Shown one piece after another: positions 45,814-55,374 of a stretch of DNA of 64,000 bases. The notes beneath the pieces are model-generated. The model searched no databases and was not told the DNA's origin. It saw only the letters and a list, made by a program, of their open reading frames with translations. A program made the position numbers and the translations under genes. Each line of letters starts with the position of its first letter. Position 1 is the first letter of the stretch. The stretch is from Pedobacter panaciterrae (lineage in GTDB: Bacteria; Bacteroidota; Bacteroidia; Sphingobacteriales; Sphingobacteriaceae), in NCBI RefSeq assembly GCF_013204795.1, contig NZ_JABMKW010000017.1, forward strand, positions 806,001 through 870,000, written 5' to 3'.

Positions 45814-47786
45814 TACTTTAATATAACAGTTCCAAGGTACTTAGAAATATCCCGCTCTACACCCTTTATCATCATGTGGCGCTGCATCAAAATCTCCTGG
45901 TTTACCGGGTCGGTTTCACTTGCAAGTTCTTTTGTAATATCGGTAAGCATCTTGCCAATTTTGTTCTTTTTAAGATGATAGAGCCCACCAAAAATTGTTG
46001 CTTTTAAGTTTATGCTCTCATCTCTAACATAAATATTATGTCTGTTTTCCCAATTCTCGCTTAGTGAATAGGGTGAGGTTGATAATGTGATGGCAAGATC
46101 AACAATCCGCCTGTCTCCACTTTTAATAAACTGACTGGCAACCGGCAAATGACCGTTCTCTATTTCTTCTCTGTATGTGTCAATAATGAGTTTACATATC
46201 TCATCCTCAAAAGTAACATCAGCTAAGTTCTGTATAATAAAAGAACCAATATACATATTGTCAATCTTATCCCAGGTAACCAGCTCATGACCAAATGCCA
46301 GTAGTAGCCGAATGATCTCGCGTTCCTGTATTAGATTTGTATCCGCTGTTTCTACCTGCTCTGCAGGTCCGGCCGACTCTCCAGGGTTCTCAAACAGATT
46401 ATCAGGCGGCCCATCTTGCTGATATGGGTTTTGTTGGTATTGCGACTGCTGAGGTTGGTTGCCCCCACTTGTTTTTTTAAATTTGGCGGCCCTGATTTTA
46501 TTCAGTTCAGAAAGCAATATCCTTTCTTCAACCTGCAACAAACCACTGCATTCTCTAATAAAAACAGAAGCTTTAATGTCGTCAGGTATTTTAGCGATAC
46601 TTTCTACAATATCCCTAATAATACCTGCCCTTTTTATAGGATCAGTCCCAGCCTCTTTTAACAGGATGCTGGCTTTATACAGAATAAAATCCTTACGGTT
46701 ATTTTCTATGTACTTTTTAAACTCTCCCGAACCAACATGATGCATGTAAGAATCAGGATCATGCCCATCCGGAAAAAGCACAACCTTAACGTTCAATCCT
46801 TCTTCAAGGATCATATCTAAACCTCTCAGAGAGGCTTTAATACCCGCAGCATCACCATCATAAAGAATGGTAACATTTTCCGAGAACCTACCAATCAGCC
46901 TTATTTGTTCGGTAGTTAATGATGTTCCCGACGAGGCCACCACGTTTTCTATGCCGGCTTGGTGAACAGCTAAAACATCTGCATAACCTTCAACCAGATA
47001 ACAGTTATCTGCATCTCTAATTGCCTTCTTTGCATGAAACAAACCATAAAGCACGTTAGATTTATGGTAAATATCGCTTTCCGGTGAGTTTACATATTTA
47101 GGAACATTTTTATCTGTTTTTAATGTCCTGCCTCCAAAACCAATTATCCTTCCGGTAAAATTATGAATTGGGAACAGCACCCGACCTCTGAAACGGTCAT
47201 ACAGCCTGCCTTTATCATTCCTGATTGCAAGGCCCGTTTTCTCCAGATATTCTTCTTTATGACCTGCTCCAACAGCACTCTGGATCAAAGCATCCCAGGC
47301 ATCGGGCGAATAACCCAATTGGAATTTCTTTAAAATATCCTCTCTAAAACCACGCTCCTTAAAATAACTTAAGCCAATTGCCCGGCCATCCTCACCTGTC
47401 CACAGCTCATTGGCAAAGTAATTTGCAGCGTACTCAGAAACGATGTACAAGCTCTCGCGGGCATTCTGTGCTTCTATATTTTGAGGCGACTGAACAGTCT
47501 CCTCTACTTCGATATTATATTTATTGGCCAGAAATTTAAGTGCCTCCGGGTAGGAGTACTTTTCGTGGTCCATAATAAAGTGAACAGAATCGCCCCCTTT
47601 ACCACACCCAAAACACTTATAAATCCCCTTGGCCACCGACACGTGAAACGAAGGGGTTTTCTCATTGTGAAATGGACAATTTCCAATTAAACTTGAGCCA
47701 CGCTTCTTTAGAGTCACAAAATCACCAACCACCTCCTCAATACGAGCGGTTTCCGTGATTTTGTTTATGGTATCCTGATCAATCAT
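45813..47786 (-). CDS. dnaG: DNA primase
   Basis: A 657-residue primase. The N-terminal CHC2 zinc-binding part has CPFHNEKTPSFHV and CFGCGKGG. The catalytic RNA polymerase core has the TOPRIM elements VEGYADVLAV and ILYDGDAAG, plus FGGRTL. The C-terminal DnaB-interacting part follows a Gln/Pro-rich linker. It makes RNA primers for DNA replication. It is the first gene of a short operon with yraN and the cyclotransferase gene. Confidence 0.95.
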   Translation of the reverse strand: MIDQDTINKITETARIEEVVGDFVTLKKRGSSLIGNCPFHNEKTPSFHVSVAKGIYKCFGCGKGGDSVHFIMDHEKYSYPEALKFLANKYNIEVEETVQSPQNIEAQNARESLYIVSEYAANYFANELWTGEDGRAIGLSYFKERGFREDILKKFQLGYSPDAWDALIQSAVGAGHKEEYLEKTGLAIRNDKGRLYDRFRGRVLFPIHNFTGRIIGFGGRTLKTDKNVPKYVNSPESDIYHKSNVLYGLFHAKKAIRDADNCYLVEGYADVLAVHQAGIENVVASSGTSLTTEQIRLIGRFSENVTILYDGDAAGIKASLRGLDMILEEGLNVKVVLFPDGHDPDSYMHHVGSGEFKKYIENNRKDFILYKASILLKEAGTDPIKRAGIIRDIVESIAKIPDDIKASVFIRECSGLLQVEERILLSELNKIRAAKFKKTSGGNQPQQSQYQQNPYQQDGPPDNLFENPGESAGPAEQVETADTNLIQEREIIRLLLAFGHELVTWDKIDNMYIGSFIIQNLADVTFEDEICKLIIDTYREEIENGHLPVASQFIKSGDRRIVDLAITLSTSPYSLSENWENRHNIYVRDESINLKATIFGGLYHLKKNKIGKMLTDITKELASETDPVNQEILMQRHMMIKGVERDISKYLGTVILK

Positions 47787-47832
47787 TCCCTATTATTTAT
47801 CCTCTCTTCCAAATGCAGCAAAATGCTGAAAT

Positions 47833-48498
47833 CTATTTTACCAATGGCAATAACTTTTCTGCTAAAGTCTGATTGCCCTTTTCATTCAAGTGCACGCCAT
47901 CAGAAGTTAAAATTCCTTTGTCTTTATCTTCGGTATTATGCTCAGCGTTATAAGTCTTAAATATTGCTCTCAAATCACAAAGTGGGAGGTTATTCTTAGC
48001 AGCGAGTTCTCTTATAGCACCAGAATACTTATCCAAATCTCCATCCATCTCATTTACGCCATTCTTTTTCTCACCAATTACTGCCGGGGTACAAAGAACA
48101 ACCTTGGCACCATTTGCCTGAATCTTATTTATCAATGCCTGATAGAACTTAATAAACTTATCGTAATCTGTTCCTGTTCTGCTCGACTGCTTGTGCCATA
48201 CATCATTAACCCCTATGTAAATTACTACCAGATTTGGTTTTTTGTTCAGCACGTCTTCTTCCATTCGAAGATAAAGGTCATATACCTTATTACCACCAAT
48301 GCCTGCACCTATAACCTCGTATTTTGCAGGGTCAAGCGCCTTTTTTATTAGGTCAACGTACCCACCCGGCTCAACGCCGGCCTGAGTAATAGAATCTCCA
48401 AAGAAGATGATCTTTTTGGGTTTATTATTCATAGCAGAGAAAAGTAATACCATAAGAAATGCAGAAAGTAACGTCAGTGATTTGAAGTAAGTTTTCAT
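47833..48498 (-). CDS. Exported SGNH/GDSL hydrolase
   Basis: A 221-residue protein with a signal peptide (SLTLLSAFLMVLLFSAM) and an SGNH esterase fold. The four blocks are visible: FGDSITQAG (catalytic Ser), GIGGNKV, YIGVNDVWH and the terminal DGVHLNEKG (Asp, His). It probably deacylates an extracytoplasmic lipid or carbohydrate substrate. It lies 46 nt upstream of the dnaG start. Confidence 0.9.
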   Translation of the reverse strand: MKTYFKSLTLLSAFLMVLLFSAMNNKPKKIIFFGDSITQAGVEPGGYVDLIKKALDPAKYEVIGAGIGGNKVYDLYLRMEEDVLNKKPNLVVIYIGVNDVWHKQSSRTGTDYDKFIKFYQALINKIQANGAKVVLCTPAVIGEKKNGVNEMDGDLDKYSGAIRELAAKNNLPLCDLRAIFKTYNAEHNTEDKDKGILTSDGVHLNEKGNQTLAEKLLPLVK

Positions 48499-48552
48499 TG
48501 TTATAATCTTTTAAAAATAAAAGCTTAAAGAGCTTCTTACGAAGTTAAAAAA

Positions 48553-49497
48553 TTACTTTCCTTTTCCAAGGTGATAATCCTTATGTACAATTAAAAAGCT
48601 GGCGCGTTCTTCCTTTTTTAAAGGATAGTCCCAATTCCCCTGATAAGAGATTTTGGTGGGCAGTTTCTCGTCGCCGAAATAACTGGTTTCGATATTCATC
48701 TGCACATTAAAATCAAACAGCATATTGCTGTATTTCATATCTACATAACGGCCCAGTATTTCGAAAGTGCGCTTATCAAAAATAGTAGTAAGCTCCTTTA
48801 TCATTAGGCCTTCTTTGGTTCCGTTGCTTAAATCCTTCTTCACCGTCACCTTAAAACGGTATACCGGAATTGAATCCAGATATGTCCCGCTGTAATAGCT
48901 GTAATCGTAATACTGTCGCATATTAACAGTAAAAATTTCTGTTTTACTACCAATAAAAGGCAAGCCTTTAATTGGTTTTCCCGGAGCAAAGATCAATGTT
49001 TTTAATTTATCCTTATACCCTGCATTTGCACCATCTGCCTTTCCTCCCTTTGAATCTTCTTCCGAAAATTCAGTTTTGTAAGCATTCATAAAGATGTAGT
49101 CAAACATTTCAATCGTATACAATTGGTATTTGCCATTCTTTCTGTACACCTTTCCGGTATCCTGTTTTGCAAGGTATACCATCTTTTCGGGGCCTTCATT
49201 AGTATGTTTGATCTTGCGATAGATCCGCCCGTCTACCTTATTTTTCTTATTATAAGTATAGATGTTGTTCTCTGCAATGAAATTATACTTCTTCATATTT
49301 CTGAAAGCCTTATAAAAGCTTTCATCAGTAATAATGGCGTTAATAAAAGTCTCTACACCAAATTTCTGAGCAGAGATATTTACGGCCGAATCAAGCTGTA
49401 TGGTTTTAATAGTATCTGGATTAAAACGATCTATTTCCTGAGCAGATCCTTTTAAAGTAATTCCAACTAGTACAGCTAACCAAAGTATTTTCTTCAT
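48553..49497 (-). CDS. Exported protein of unknown function
   Basis: I do not recognise this family. It is a 314-residue protein with a signal peptide (MKKILWLAVLVGITLKGSAQ) and no transmembrane helix after it. Aromatic-rich segments such as RQYYDYSYYSGTYLDSIPVYRFKVTV and MLFDFNVQMNIETSYFG suggest a beta-rich periplasmic or surface protein resembling the membrane-facing parts of Bacteroidota carboxypeptidase-regulatory-type proteins. It lies 54 nt from the SGNH gene and next to the REP-like repeat. Function cannot be assigned. Confidence 0.7.
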   Translation of the reverse strand: MKKILWLAVLVGITLKGSAQEIDRFNPDTIKTIQLDSAVNISAQKFGVETFINAIITDESFYKAFRNMKKYNFIAENNIYTYNKKNKVDGRIYRKIKHTNEGPEKMVYLAKQDTGKVYRKNGKYQLYTIEMFDYIFMNAYKTEFSEEDSKGGKADGANAGYKDKLKTLIFAPGKPIKGLPFIGSKTEIFTVNMRQYYDYSYYSGTYLDSIPVYRFKVTVKKDLSNGTKEGLMIKELTTIFDKRTFEILGRYVDMKYSNMLFDFNVQMNIETSYFGDEKLPTKISYQGNWDYPLKKEERASFLIVHKDYHLGKGK

Positions 49498-49552
49498 CTA
49501 TTCTAATTATGTAGTCGATCGTCAAGCGTTCGTAATCCTGGTTTGGTAAGCG

Positions 49553-49640
49553 CTCGTCATTCTGAATTTATTTCAGAATCCCGTTTGAGCAGGTTTTGAG
49601 TAGTATGTCCGAGATCCTGAAATAAATTCAGGATGACGAG
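49553..49640. repeat. REP-like inverted repeat, copy A
   Basis: The left arm (49553-49580) and right arm (49613-49640) are complementary at 26 of 28 positions by my alignment, around a 32-nt loop. Each arm is itself nearly palindromic (TCTGAA...TTCAGA). A related copy lies at 54797-54900. Confidence 0.7.
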
Positions 49641-49672
49641 TGCACTAGGATAACGCATATAACATGATACTA

Positions 49673-50860
49673 TTAATTACCCAGCTGCTTAAGCGCAACA
49701 TAAGCCATCAATCCTGTAGATGTCTTTAGTGCATCTTCATCAATATCAAAATTAGGCGTATGAACAGAATAGGTAGTTCCTTTTTCTTTATTTCCTGTTC
49801 CTAATCTGTAAAAGCAAGCGTCTGTAACTTGCGAGTAATACGCAAAATCCTCTGCAGCCATCCATATATCCAGGTCAACCACATTCTCTTTACCTAAATA
49901 ATCTTCAGCAAAAGCACGCGCATTAGCTGTTAACTTCTCTTCATTTATTAAATAAGGATAGCCGTCCATAATTCTAAAATCACAGCTTCCACCCATACTT
50001 TCGGCAATTCCTTCAGCCATTTTTTTCATTAAGCGCTTTGCTTCTTTGCGCCATTCTTCGTTTAATGTTCTAAAAGTACCTTCAATTTTCACCTCATTAG
50101 GGATAATATTCGTTGCCCCGTTGGCTTGTACTTTTCCAAAAGAAAGGACAGAAGGTAATCTTGGATCTGCATTTCTGCTCACAATCTGCTGCAATGCAAT
50201 AATAATATGAGAAGTGATCAATACAGGATCTATATTTTGATGTGGCTGTGCACCATGCCCGCCCTTTCCATGGACCGTTACATACAATTCATCGGTAGAT
50301 GCCATATAAATACCTGAACGGAAGCCTACTTTACCGGTATCAATTAGAGGCATCACATGCTGCCCAACTATCGATTGCGGCTTAGGGTTTTCAAGCACCC
50401 CCTCCTTAATCATAATACTTGCACCACCGGGCAAAACCTCCTCGGCAGGTTGAAATATCAACTTAATAGTACCTCCAAATTCAGCCTTTAAGCTATTCAG
50501 GATATAAGCACTACCTAATAAAGAAGAACTATGTACATCGTGTCCGCAAGCATGCATTACGCCGGGATTTTTAGAAGTATAAGGTTTCTCATTAGCTTCC
50601 AATATAGGCAAGGCGTCCATATCAGCACGCAATGCAATGATGTTATCAGATGGAAGATCTCCCTTAATAATTCCTACAACTCCTGTATTGGCCATATCAG
50701 AAAAAGGAATACCCCAATCTGTTAAATGCTTTTTAATATATGCTGAAGTTTCAAATTCCTTAAAGGAAAGTTCCGGGTTGGAATGAAGGTGCTGACGGTA
50801 GCCAACAACCTGTTCAAAAATATCATTTGAAAGTGCCTGTATCTTATCTTTCTGGATCAT
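49673..50860 (-). CDS. M20 family metallopeptidase/amidohydrolase
   Basis: A 395-residue enzyme of the M20D/aminoacylase type. The binuclear metal site ligands are in HACGHDVHSS, EEVLPGG and a final HTPNFDIDEDAL. A dimerisation insert contains VHGKGGHGAQPHQNIDPV. It hydrolyses N-acyl amino acids or related amides. Its start overlaps the SPOR-protein stop by 17 nt, so the two are coupled. Confidence 0.9.
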   Translation of the reverse strand: MIQKDKIQALSNDIFEQVVGYRQHLHSNPELSFKEFETSAYIKKHLTDWGIPFSDMANTGVVGIIKGDLPSDNIIALRADMDALPILEANEKPYTSKNPGVMHACGHDVHSSSLLGSAYILNSLKAEFGGTIKLIFQPAEEVLPGGASIMIKEGVLENPKPQSIVGQHVMPLIDTGKVGFRSGIYMASTDELYVTVHGKGGHGAQPHQNIDPVLITSHIIIALQQIVSRNADPRLPSVLSFGKVQANGATNIIPNEVKIEGTFRTLNEEWRKEAKRLMKKMAEGIAESMGGSCDFRIMDGYPYLINEEKLTANARAFAEDYLGKENVVDLDIWMAAEDFAYYSQVTDACFYRLGTGNKEKGTTYSVHTPNFDIDEDALKTSTGLMAYVALKQLGN

Positions 50861-51302
50861 CGTTGTATTCTAAATTAGGTGCATTAATCTTTTCCCTGAA
50901 TATAAATAGCGTAGGAAAATTACTTCTTAGTTCGTTCATAAATCGCTGAGCTTCCAGGCGCGTCCGGAAATCTCCTACCCTTAAATAGTAGTTAGGCTCT
51001 TTATAAGTGATGTAAGTATTAACTGCTGGGTAAAGTGAATTAAATCTTGATTGCTCATTAAAAACCTGTCTTCTGTCTGATCCATAAAATGCCTGAACCC
51101 TATATCCCATCTGCGATACCACTGGCCCCGGCTTATAGGGTACAGTCCCCGTCCCTGGCTGCTTTGTATTTAACGCAATGCGTTTTGCTATTAAGCTATC
51201 TATCATTGGGTCCTTAATTATAGTTACCTGACCCCTGGTTTGAGCAAACAGACCAAAATAGGAACAACAGAATAACGCAGCAAATAGTAGTTTCATGAAC
51301 AA
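50844..51302 (-). CDS. SPOR-domain protein
   Basis: A 152-residue exported protein with a signal peptide (LLFAALFCCSYFGLFAQ) and a C-terminal SPOR domain (VSQMGYRVQAFYGS, YYLRVGDFRTRLEAQRFMNELR). SPOR domains bind denuded peptidoglycan at division sites. It follows secA's terminator on the same strand, so it likely has its own promoter. Confidence 0.88.
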   Translation of the reverse strand: MFMKLLFAALFCCSYFGLFAQTRGQVTIIKDPMIDSLIAKRIALNTKQPGTGTVPYKPGPVVSQMGYRVQAFYGSDRRQVFNEQSRFNSLYPAVNTYITYKEPNYYLRVGDFRTRLEAQRFMNELRSNFPTLFIFREKINAPNLEYNDDPER

Positions 51303-51310
51303 GGCTTTAA

Positions 51311-51352
51311 AAAAAGAATGCCGATTTTTTTACAAAAATCGGCATTCTTTAT
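51311..51352 (-). terminator. secA intrinsic terminator
   Basis: AAGAATGCCGATTTTT pairs with AAAAATCGGCATTCTT. On the minus strand it starts about 13 nt after the secA stop (51365) and is followed by a run of T, which fits a strong Rho-independent terminator. Confidence 0.85.
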
Positions 51353-51364
51353 CTTTATTACAAA

Positions 51365-54300
51365 TTACAATCCTGCACCGTGACAGTTTTTGTATTTCTT
51401 ACCACTTCCACAAGGGCATGGTTCGTTTCTTCCTATTACCGTATCCTTACGGATAGGCTGCTGAGGCACGTGTTCACGTGTATCCTCCATCTGAGCAACA
51501 TCAGCTGAACTTGTAGCCTGATTAAATTCAGGTTTAGACATTTTCAATCTGGTTGGTGCTGGTCTTGGAGCCTGAGCTTCCCTTACATCATTAGGATCTG
51601 TCTGTACCGGAATTCCACCTTTATACAAGAAACTAACCACCTCTTTATTTACCGCATTTAACATGTTTTTAAACAAGTTAAATGCTTCCATTTTATAGAT
51701 GATCAATGGATCTTTTTGTTCGTATACCGCATTCTGTACAGATTGCTTTAACTCGTCCATTTCACGTAAGTGCTCTTTCCACGACTCATCAATAAGCGCA
51801 AGTACAATTGTTTTCTCAAAAGATCTGGTAACCTCACGACCACCGTTATCAATTGCCTTTTTCAAACCTACAGGAACCTGTACACTACGTACACCATCAG
51901 TAAAAGGAACAACGATTTGCTCTATCTGCTCACCACGCTCCTGATATACCTGAGTTAATACCGGCATAGCCTGAGCAATAATTGCATCAGATTTTCTTGC
52001 ATAGAAAGTAGTTACTTCCTCAAATAATTTATCTGTTAAATGATGAACGCCTTTTGAGCTGAACTCAGCTTCATCAATAGCTGTATCTGCAGAGAAGTTT
52101 TTAATTACCTCAAGCTTAAAGCCTTCGTAATTTCCTTCTTCTTTGTATTCAGTTACAATATCTTCCGCAACATCAAATACCATATTGCTCATGTCAACAT
52201 CTAAACGCTCGCCGAACAAAGCATTTTTACGTTTAGCATAAATAACCGAACGCTGAGAGTTCATAACATCATCATATTCAAGCAAACGCTTACGAATACC
52301 GAAGTTATTTTCTTCTACTTTTTTCTGTGCACGCTCAATAGATTTGGTGATCATTGAATGCTGAATTACCTCACCATCCTCAATACCCATTCTTACCATG
52401 ATGTTAGAGATTCTTTCAGAACCAAATAACCTCATTAAGTTATCTTCTAATGACACGAAGAACTGAGATGAACCCGGATCTCCCTGACGGCCTGCACGAC
52501 CACGTAACTGTCTGTCTACACGACGAGACTCATGACGCTCCGTCCCAACAATTGCCAAACCACCAGCATCCTTAACGCCTGGGCCTAATTTAATATCCGT
52601 ACCACGACCAGCCATGTTGGTTGCAATGGTTACCTGACCAGGTTGTCCTGCTTCAGCAACAATATCAGCTTCTCTCTGGTGCATCTTCGCATTCAGGACA
52701 TTATGTTTAATACCTCTCAGTTTCAACATACGGCTAAGTAATTCCGAAATCTCAACCGAAGTTGTACCCACCAATACCGGGCGGCCTGCTTCAGTTAATT
52801 TTACGATCTCTTCTGCTACTGCATTATATTTTTCACGAACAGTACGGTAAACATAATCCTGATGATCTTTTCTTGAAATAACTCTGTTTGTAGGTATCTC
52901 TACTACATCCAGTTTATAGATAGACCAAAACTCGCCAGCCTCTGTAGTAGCTGTACCCGTCATACCGCAAAGCTTGTGGTACATACGGAAAAAGTTTTGC
53001 AAGGTAACGGTAGCATAGGTTTGCGAAGCATCTTCAACTTTTACATTTTCCTTTGCTTCGATTGCCTGGTGTAAACCATCTGAATAACGACGGCCATCCA
53101 TAATACGACCAGTCTGCTCATCTACAATTTTAATTTTACCTTCATCAATGATGTATTCAACATCGATCTCAAATAAAGTATATGCTTTCAACAACTGGTT
53201 TACAGAGTGGATACGCTCTGCCTTAATAGAGTAGTCGCGCATTAAAGCATCTTTCTGAGCTATTTTTTCTTCACTGGTTAATGATGATTTTTCGATATCA
53301 GCAATCTCAGTACCTACATCAGGTAACACAAAGAAATTGTGGTCTTCACCAGATTTCGTGATCAGCTCGATACCTTTCTCAGTTAGTTCAACCTGGTTGT
53401 TTTTCTCATCAATATAGAAGAACAATTCCGAATCTACTTTAGGCATATTCTTAGACTGATCTGCCATATAATGGTTTTCAGTTTTCAATAAGGTTTGTTT
53501 TACACTACCCTCACTTAAGAACTTGATCAATGCTTTATTTTTAGGCAAACCACGGTGCGCGCGTAAAAGTGCTAAACCACCTTCGCCCTCTTCTGTACCG
53601 GTTTTACCATCATTAATTAATTTTTTTGCTTCGTTTAAAGCTTTGGTAACATATTCTTTCTGAGCAGTAACCAAACGCTCAATACGTGGTTTTAGCTCAT
53701 GAAATTCATGCTGATCACCAAAAGGAACAGGTCCTGATATAATTAATGGCGTACGGGCATCATCAATTAAAACTGAATCGACCTCATCCACCATTGCAAA
53801 ATGTAGCTTGCGTTGTACCAGCTGATCAGGAGTTTGCGACATATTGTCACGCAAATAATCGAAACCAAATTCATTGTTGGTACCATAAGTGATATCAGCA
53901 AGGTATGCGTCTCTGCGTTCCTGAGAGTTTGGTTCATGTTTATCGATACAATCAACCTTTAAACCATGGAACTCAAATAAAGGACCATTCCACTCCGAGT
54001 CACGTCGTGCAAGGTAATCATTCACCGTTACGATGTGTACACCTTGTCCGGCAAGTGCGTTCAGGTAAGCAGGCAGCGTACTTACTAAGGTTTTACCTTC
54101 ACCAGTGGCCATCTCTGCAATTTTACCATTATGCAATACCATACCACCAATCAACTGAACATCGTAATGTACCATGTTCCAAACTACCTCGGTACCTGCA
54201 GCATCCCATTTATTGGCCCAAAGTGCTTTATCACCTTGTATGGTTACATTCTTTTTACGGGCAGCATAGTCGCGGTCAAACTGAGTAGCCGTAACTTCCA

Positions 54301-54679
54301 GTTGCTCATTTTCAGAGAAACGTCTCGAAGTTTCTTTTACCACTGCAAATGCAGCAGGCAAAATCTCAGACAATGCTACTTCTAATTCCTTATCACGATC
54401 TTTGATTAAAGCATCAATCTGATCGTATATAGCTGTTTTTTCAGGCAATGACAATTCCTGGCTTTCAGCATCGGTTTTTAACCCGCTTATTTTTCCATCT
54501 ATTTCTGCTAACGCTTTAGCGATAACATCTTTAAAATAAACTGTTTTATTACGCAGTTCATCATTGCTTAGTGCTGATAATTTTGCGTACTCTTCGTTTA
54601 TTTTGACTACTATAGGCTGTAATGCCTTAATATCTCTTTCTGATTTGCTTCCAAAAACTTTGGCTAAAAATCCTAACAT
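51365..54679 (-). CDS. secA: Preprotein translocase ATPase SecA
   Basis: A 1104-residue motor, longer than the E. coli protein, as usual in Bacteroidota. Walker A is MATGEGKT, the DEAD-type box is in [19 protein letters not shown] and [10 protein letters not shown] are the helicase motifs, and the C-terminal zinc motif is [13 protein letters not shown]. It drives Sec-dependent export across the inner membrane. It is monocistronic, with its own terminator. Confidence 0.97.
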   Translation of the reverse strand: MLGFLAKVFGSKSERDIKALQPIVVKINEEYAKLSALSNDELRNKTVYFKDVIAKALAEIDGKISGLKTDAESQELSLPEKTAIYDQIDALIKDRDKELEVALSEILPAAFAVVKETSRRFSENEQLEVTATQFDRDYAARKKNVTIQGDKALWANKWDAAGTEVVWNMVHYDVQLIGGMVLHNGKIAEMATGEGKTLVSTLPAYLNALAGQGVHIVTVNDYLARRDSEWNGPLFEFHGLKVDCIDKHEPNSQERRDAYLADITYGTNNEFGFDYLRDNMSQTPDQLVQRKLHFAMVDEVDSVLIDDARTPLIISGPVPFGDQHEFHELKPRIERLVTAQKEYVTKALNEAKKLINDGKTGTEEGEGGLALLRAHRGLPKNKALIKFLSEGSVKQTLLKTENHYMADQSKNMPKVDSELFFYIDEKNNQVELTEKGIELITKSGEDHNFFVLPDVGTEIADIEKSSLTSEEKIAQKDALMRDYSIKAERIHSVNQLLKAYTLFEIDVEYIIDEGKIKIVDEQTGRIMDGRRYSDGLHQAIEAKENVKVEDASQTYATVTLQNFFRMYHKLCGMTGTATTEAGEFWSIYKLDVVEIPTNRVISRKDHQDYVYRTVREKYNAVAEEIVKLTEAGRPVLVGTTSVEISELLSRMLKLRGIKHNVLNAKMHQREADIVAEAGQPGQVTIATNMAGRGTDIKLGPGVKDAGGLAIVGTERHESRRVDRQLRGRAGRQGDPGSSQFFVSLEDNLMRLFGSERISNIMVRMGIEDGEVIQHSMITKSIERAQKKVEENNFGIRKRLLEYDDVMNSQRSVIYAKRKNALFGERLDVDMSNMVFDVAEDIVTEYKEEGNYEGFKLEVIKNFSADTAIDEAEFSSKGVHHLTDKLFEEVTTFYARKSDAIIAQAMPVLTQVYQERGEQIEQIVVPFTDGVRSVQVPVGLKKAIDNGGREVTRSFEKTIVLALIDESWKEHLREMDELKQSVQNAVYEQKDPLIIYKMEAFNLFKNMLNAVNKEVVSFLYKGGIPVQTDPNDVREAQAPRPAPTRLKMSKPEFNQATSSADVAQMEDTREHVPQQPIRKDTVIGRNEPCPCGSGKKYKNCHGAGL

Positions 54680-54796
54680 GTATACTTGTGTTTGTTTATT
54701 ACTATTATTAAAACTGATAAAATTACAACAACCAAGCCATTACCGGGCTGTAAGCCAGAATGTCAGTTGTCAGTGCGCTCAATGTTTTCGCTTCGC

Positions 54797-54900
54797 GTCA
54801 TCCTAAGTTTATTTTCAGAATTCCGGTTTAGCAGGAATTGAGGCATGTGCGAGATCCTGAAATAAATTTGCTTCACAGCTTCTGTGAGGTCAGGATAACG
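54797..54900. repeat. REP-like inverted repeat, copy B with an internal hairpin insertion
   Basis: It shares the core of copy A (GTCATCCT...TTTATTTTCAGAATTC and GAGATCCTGAAATAAATT). After AAATAAATT, 22 nt are inserted (54869-54890) that contain a small hairpin, CTTCACAG with CTGTGAGG. The adjoining parts of the gap 54680-54913 hold no gene. Confidence 0.6.
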
Positions 54901-54913
54901 ATGAATGCTAAAA

Positions 54914-55216
54914 CTAGGGACTGTTATTCTTGGGCTGTTCCCTTATGGTAAGGTTTAAGATGTTTTGATTATGAGCCCTATATTTAATGATATGTGCTTC
55001 AGGAAGTACTCCTATAGTAGTTAAAGCACTATAAGATAAGAAAAAAGGATACCTCGAATCGTCAGGCTGACTTGAGCGAACAGTTGCCTGTTCTGTGTTC
55101 ACCTGCTGCTTATTGCAGTACTTTTCGGTTATAAGTCTTAGCCCCTCAACCCGCTCGGCTTTGGCCAAGTGGGTAAGACTAAAAAATACAAGTGATAAAG
55201 TAACAATGTGTCTCAT
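54914..55216 (-). CDS. Small exported protein of unknown function
   Basis: A 100-residue product with a signal peptide (MRHIVTLSLVFFSLTHLAKA). A short polar, aromatic-containing chain follows, with one cysteine and no repeat or recognisable fold. I do not know the family. A TAnnTTTG box at 55225-55232 lies 8 nt upstream of the ATG, supporting expression. The gene lies beside REP copy B and a purD promoter. It could also be a chance reading frame. Confidence 0.55.
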   Translation of the reverse strand: MRHIVTLSLVFFSLTHLAKAERVEGLRLITEKYCNKQQVNTEQATVRSSQPDDSRYPFFLSYSALTTIGVLPEAHIIKYRAHNQNILNLTIREQPKNNSP

Positions 55217-55224
55217 GTTGGCGG

Positions 55225-55232
55225 CAAATCTA
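55225..55232 (-). promoter_or_regulatory. Candidate -7 box of the small exported protein
   Basis: TAGATTTG on the minus strand, 8 nt before the ATG at 55216. A TTTG lies 14 nt further upstream, somewhat closer than usual. Confidence 0.4.
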
Positions 55233-55333
55233 ATTTTAATCTTTTACAAACCGAAATCTATTGACAAACAACCTTTTCTAAGCATATTTTATGCCTAATT
55301 TAAACTTAGCCTGTGATAATTTAGCTAAAGCGG

Positions 55334-55341
55334 TATATTTG
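55334..55341 (+). promoter_or_regulatory. Candidate -7 box of purD
   Basis: TATATTTG matches TAnnTTTG, 33 nt before the purD ATG. No confident -33 box was found. Confidence 0.45.
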
Positions 55342-55374
55342 CCCACACAGACCCAACAATTAAATCATATATAG

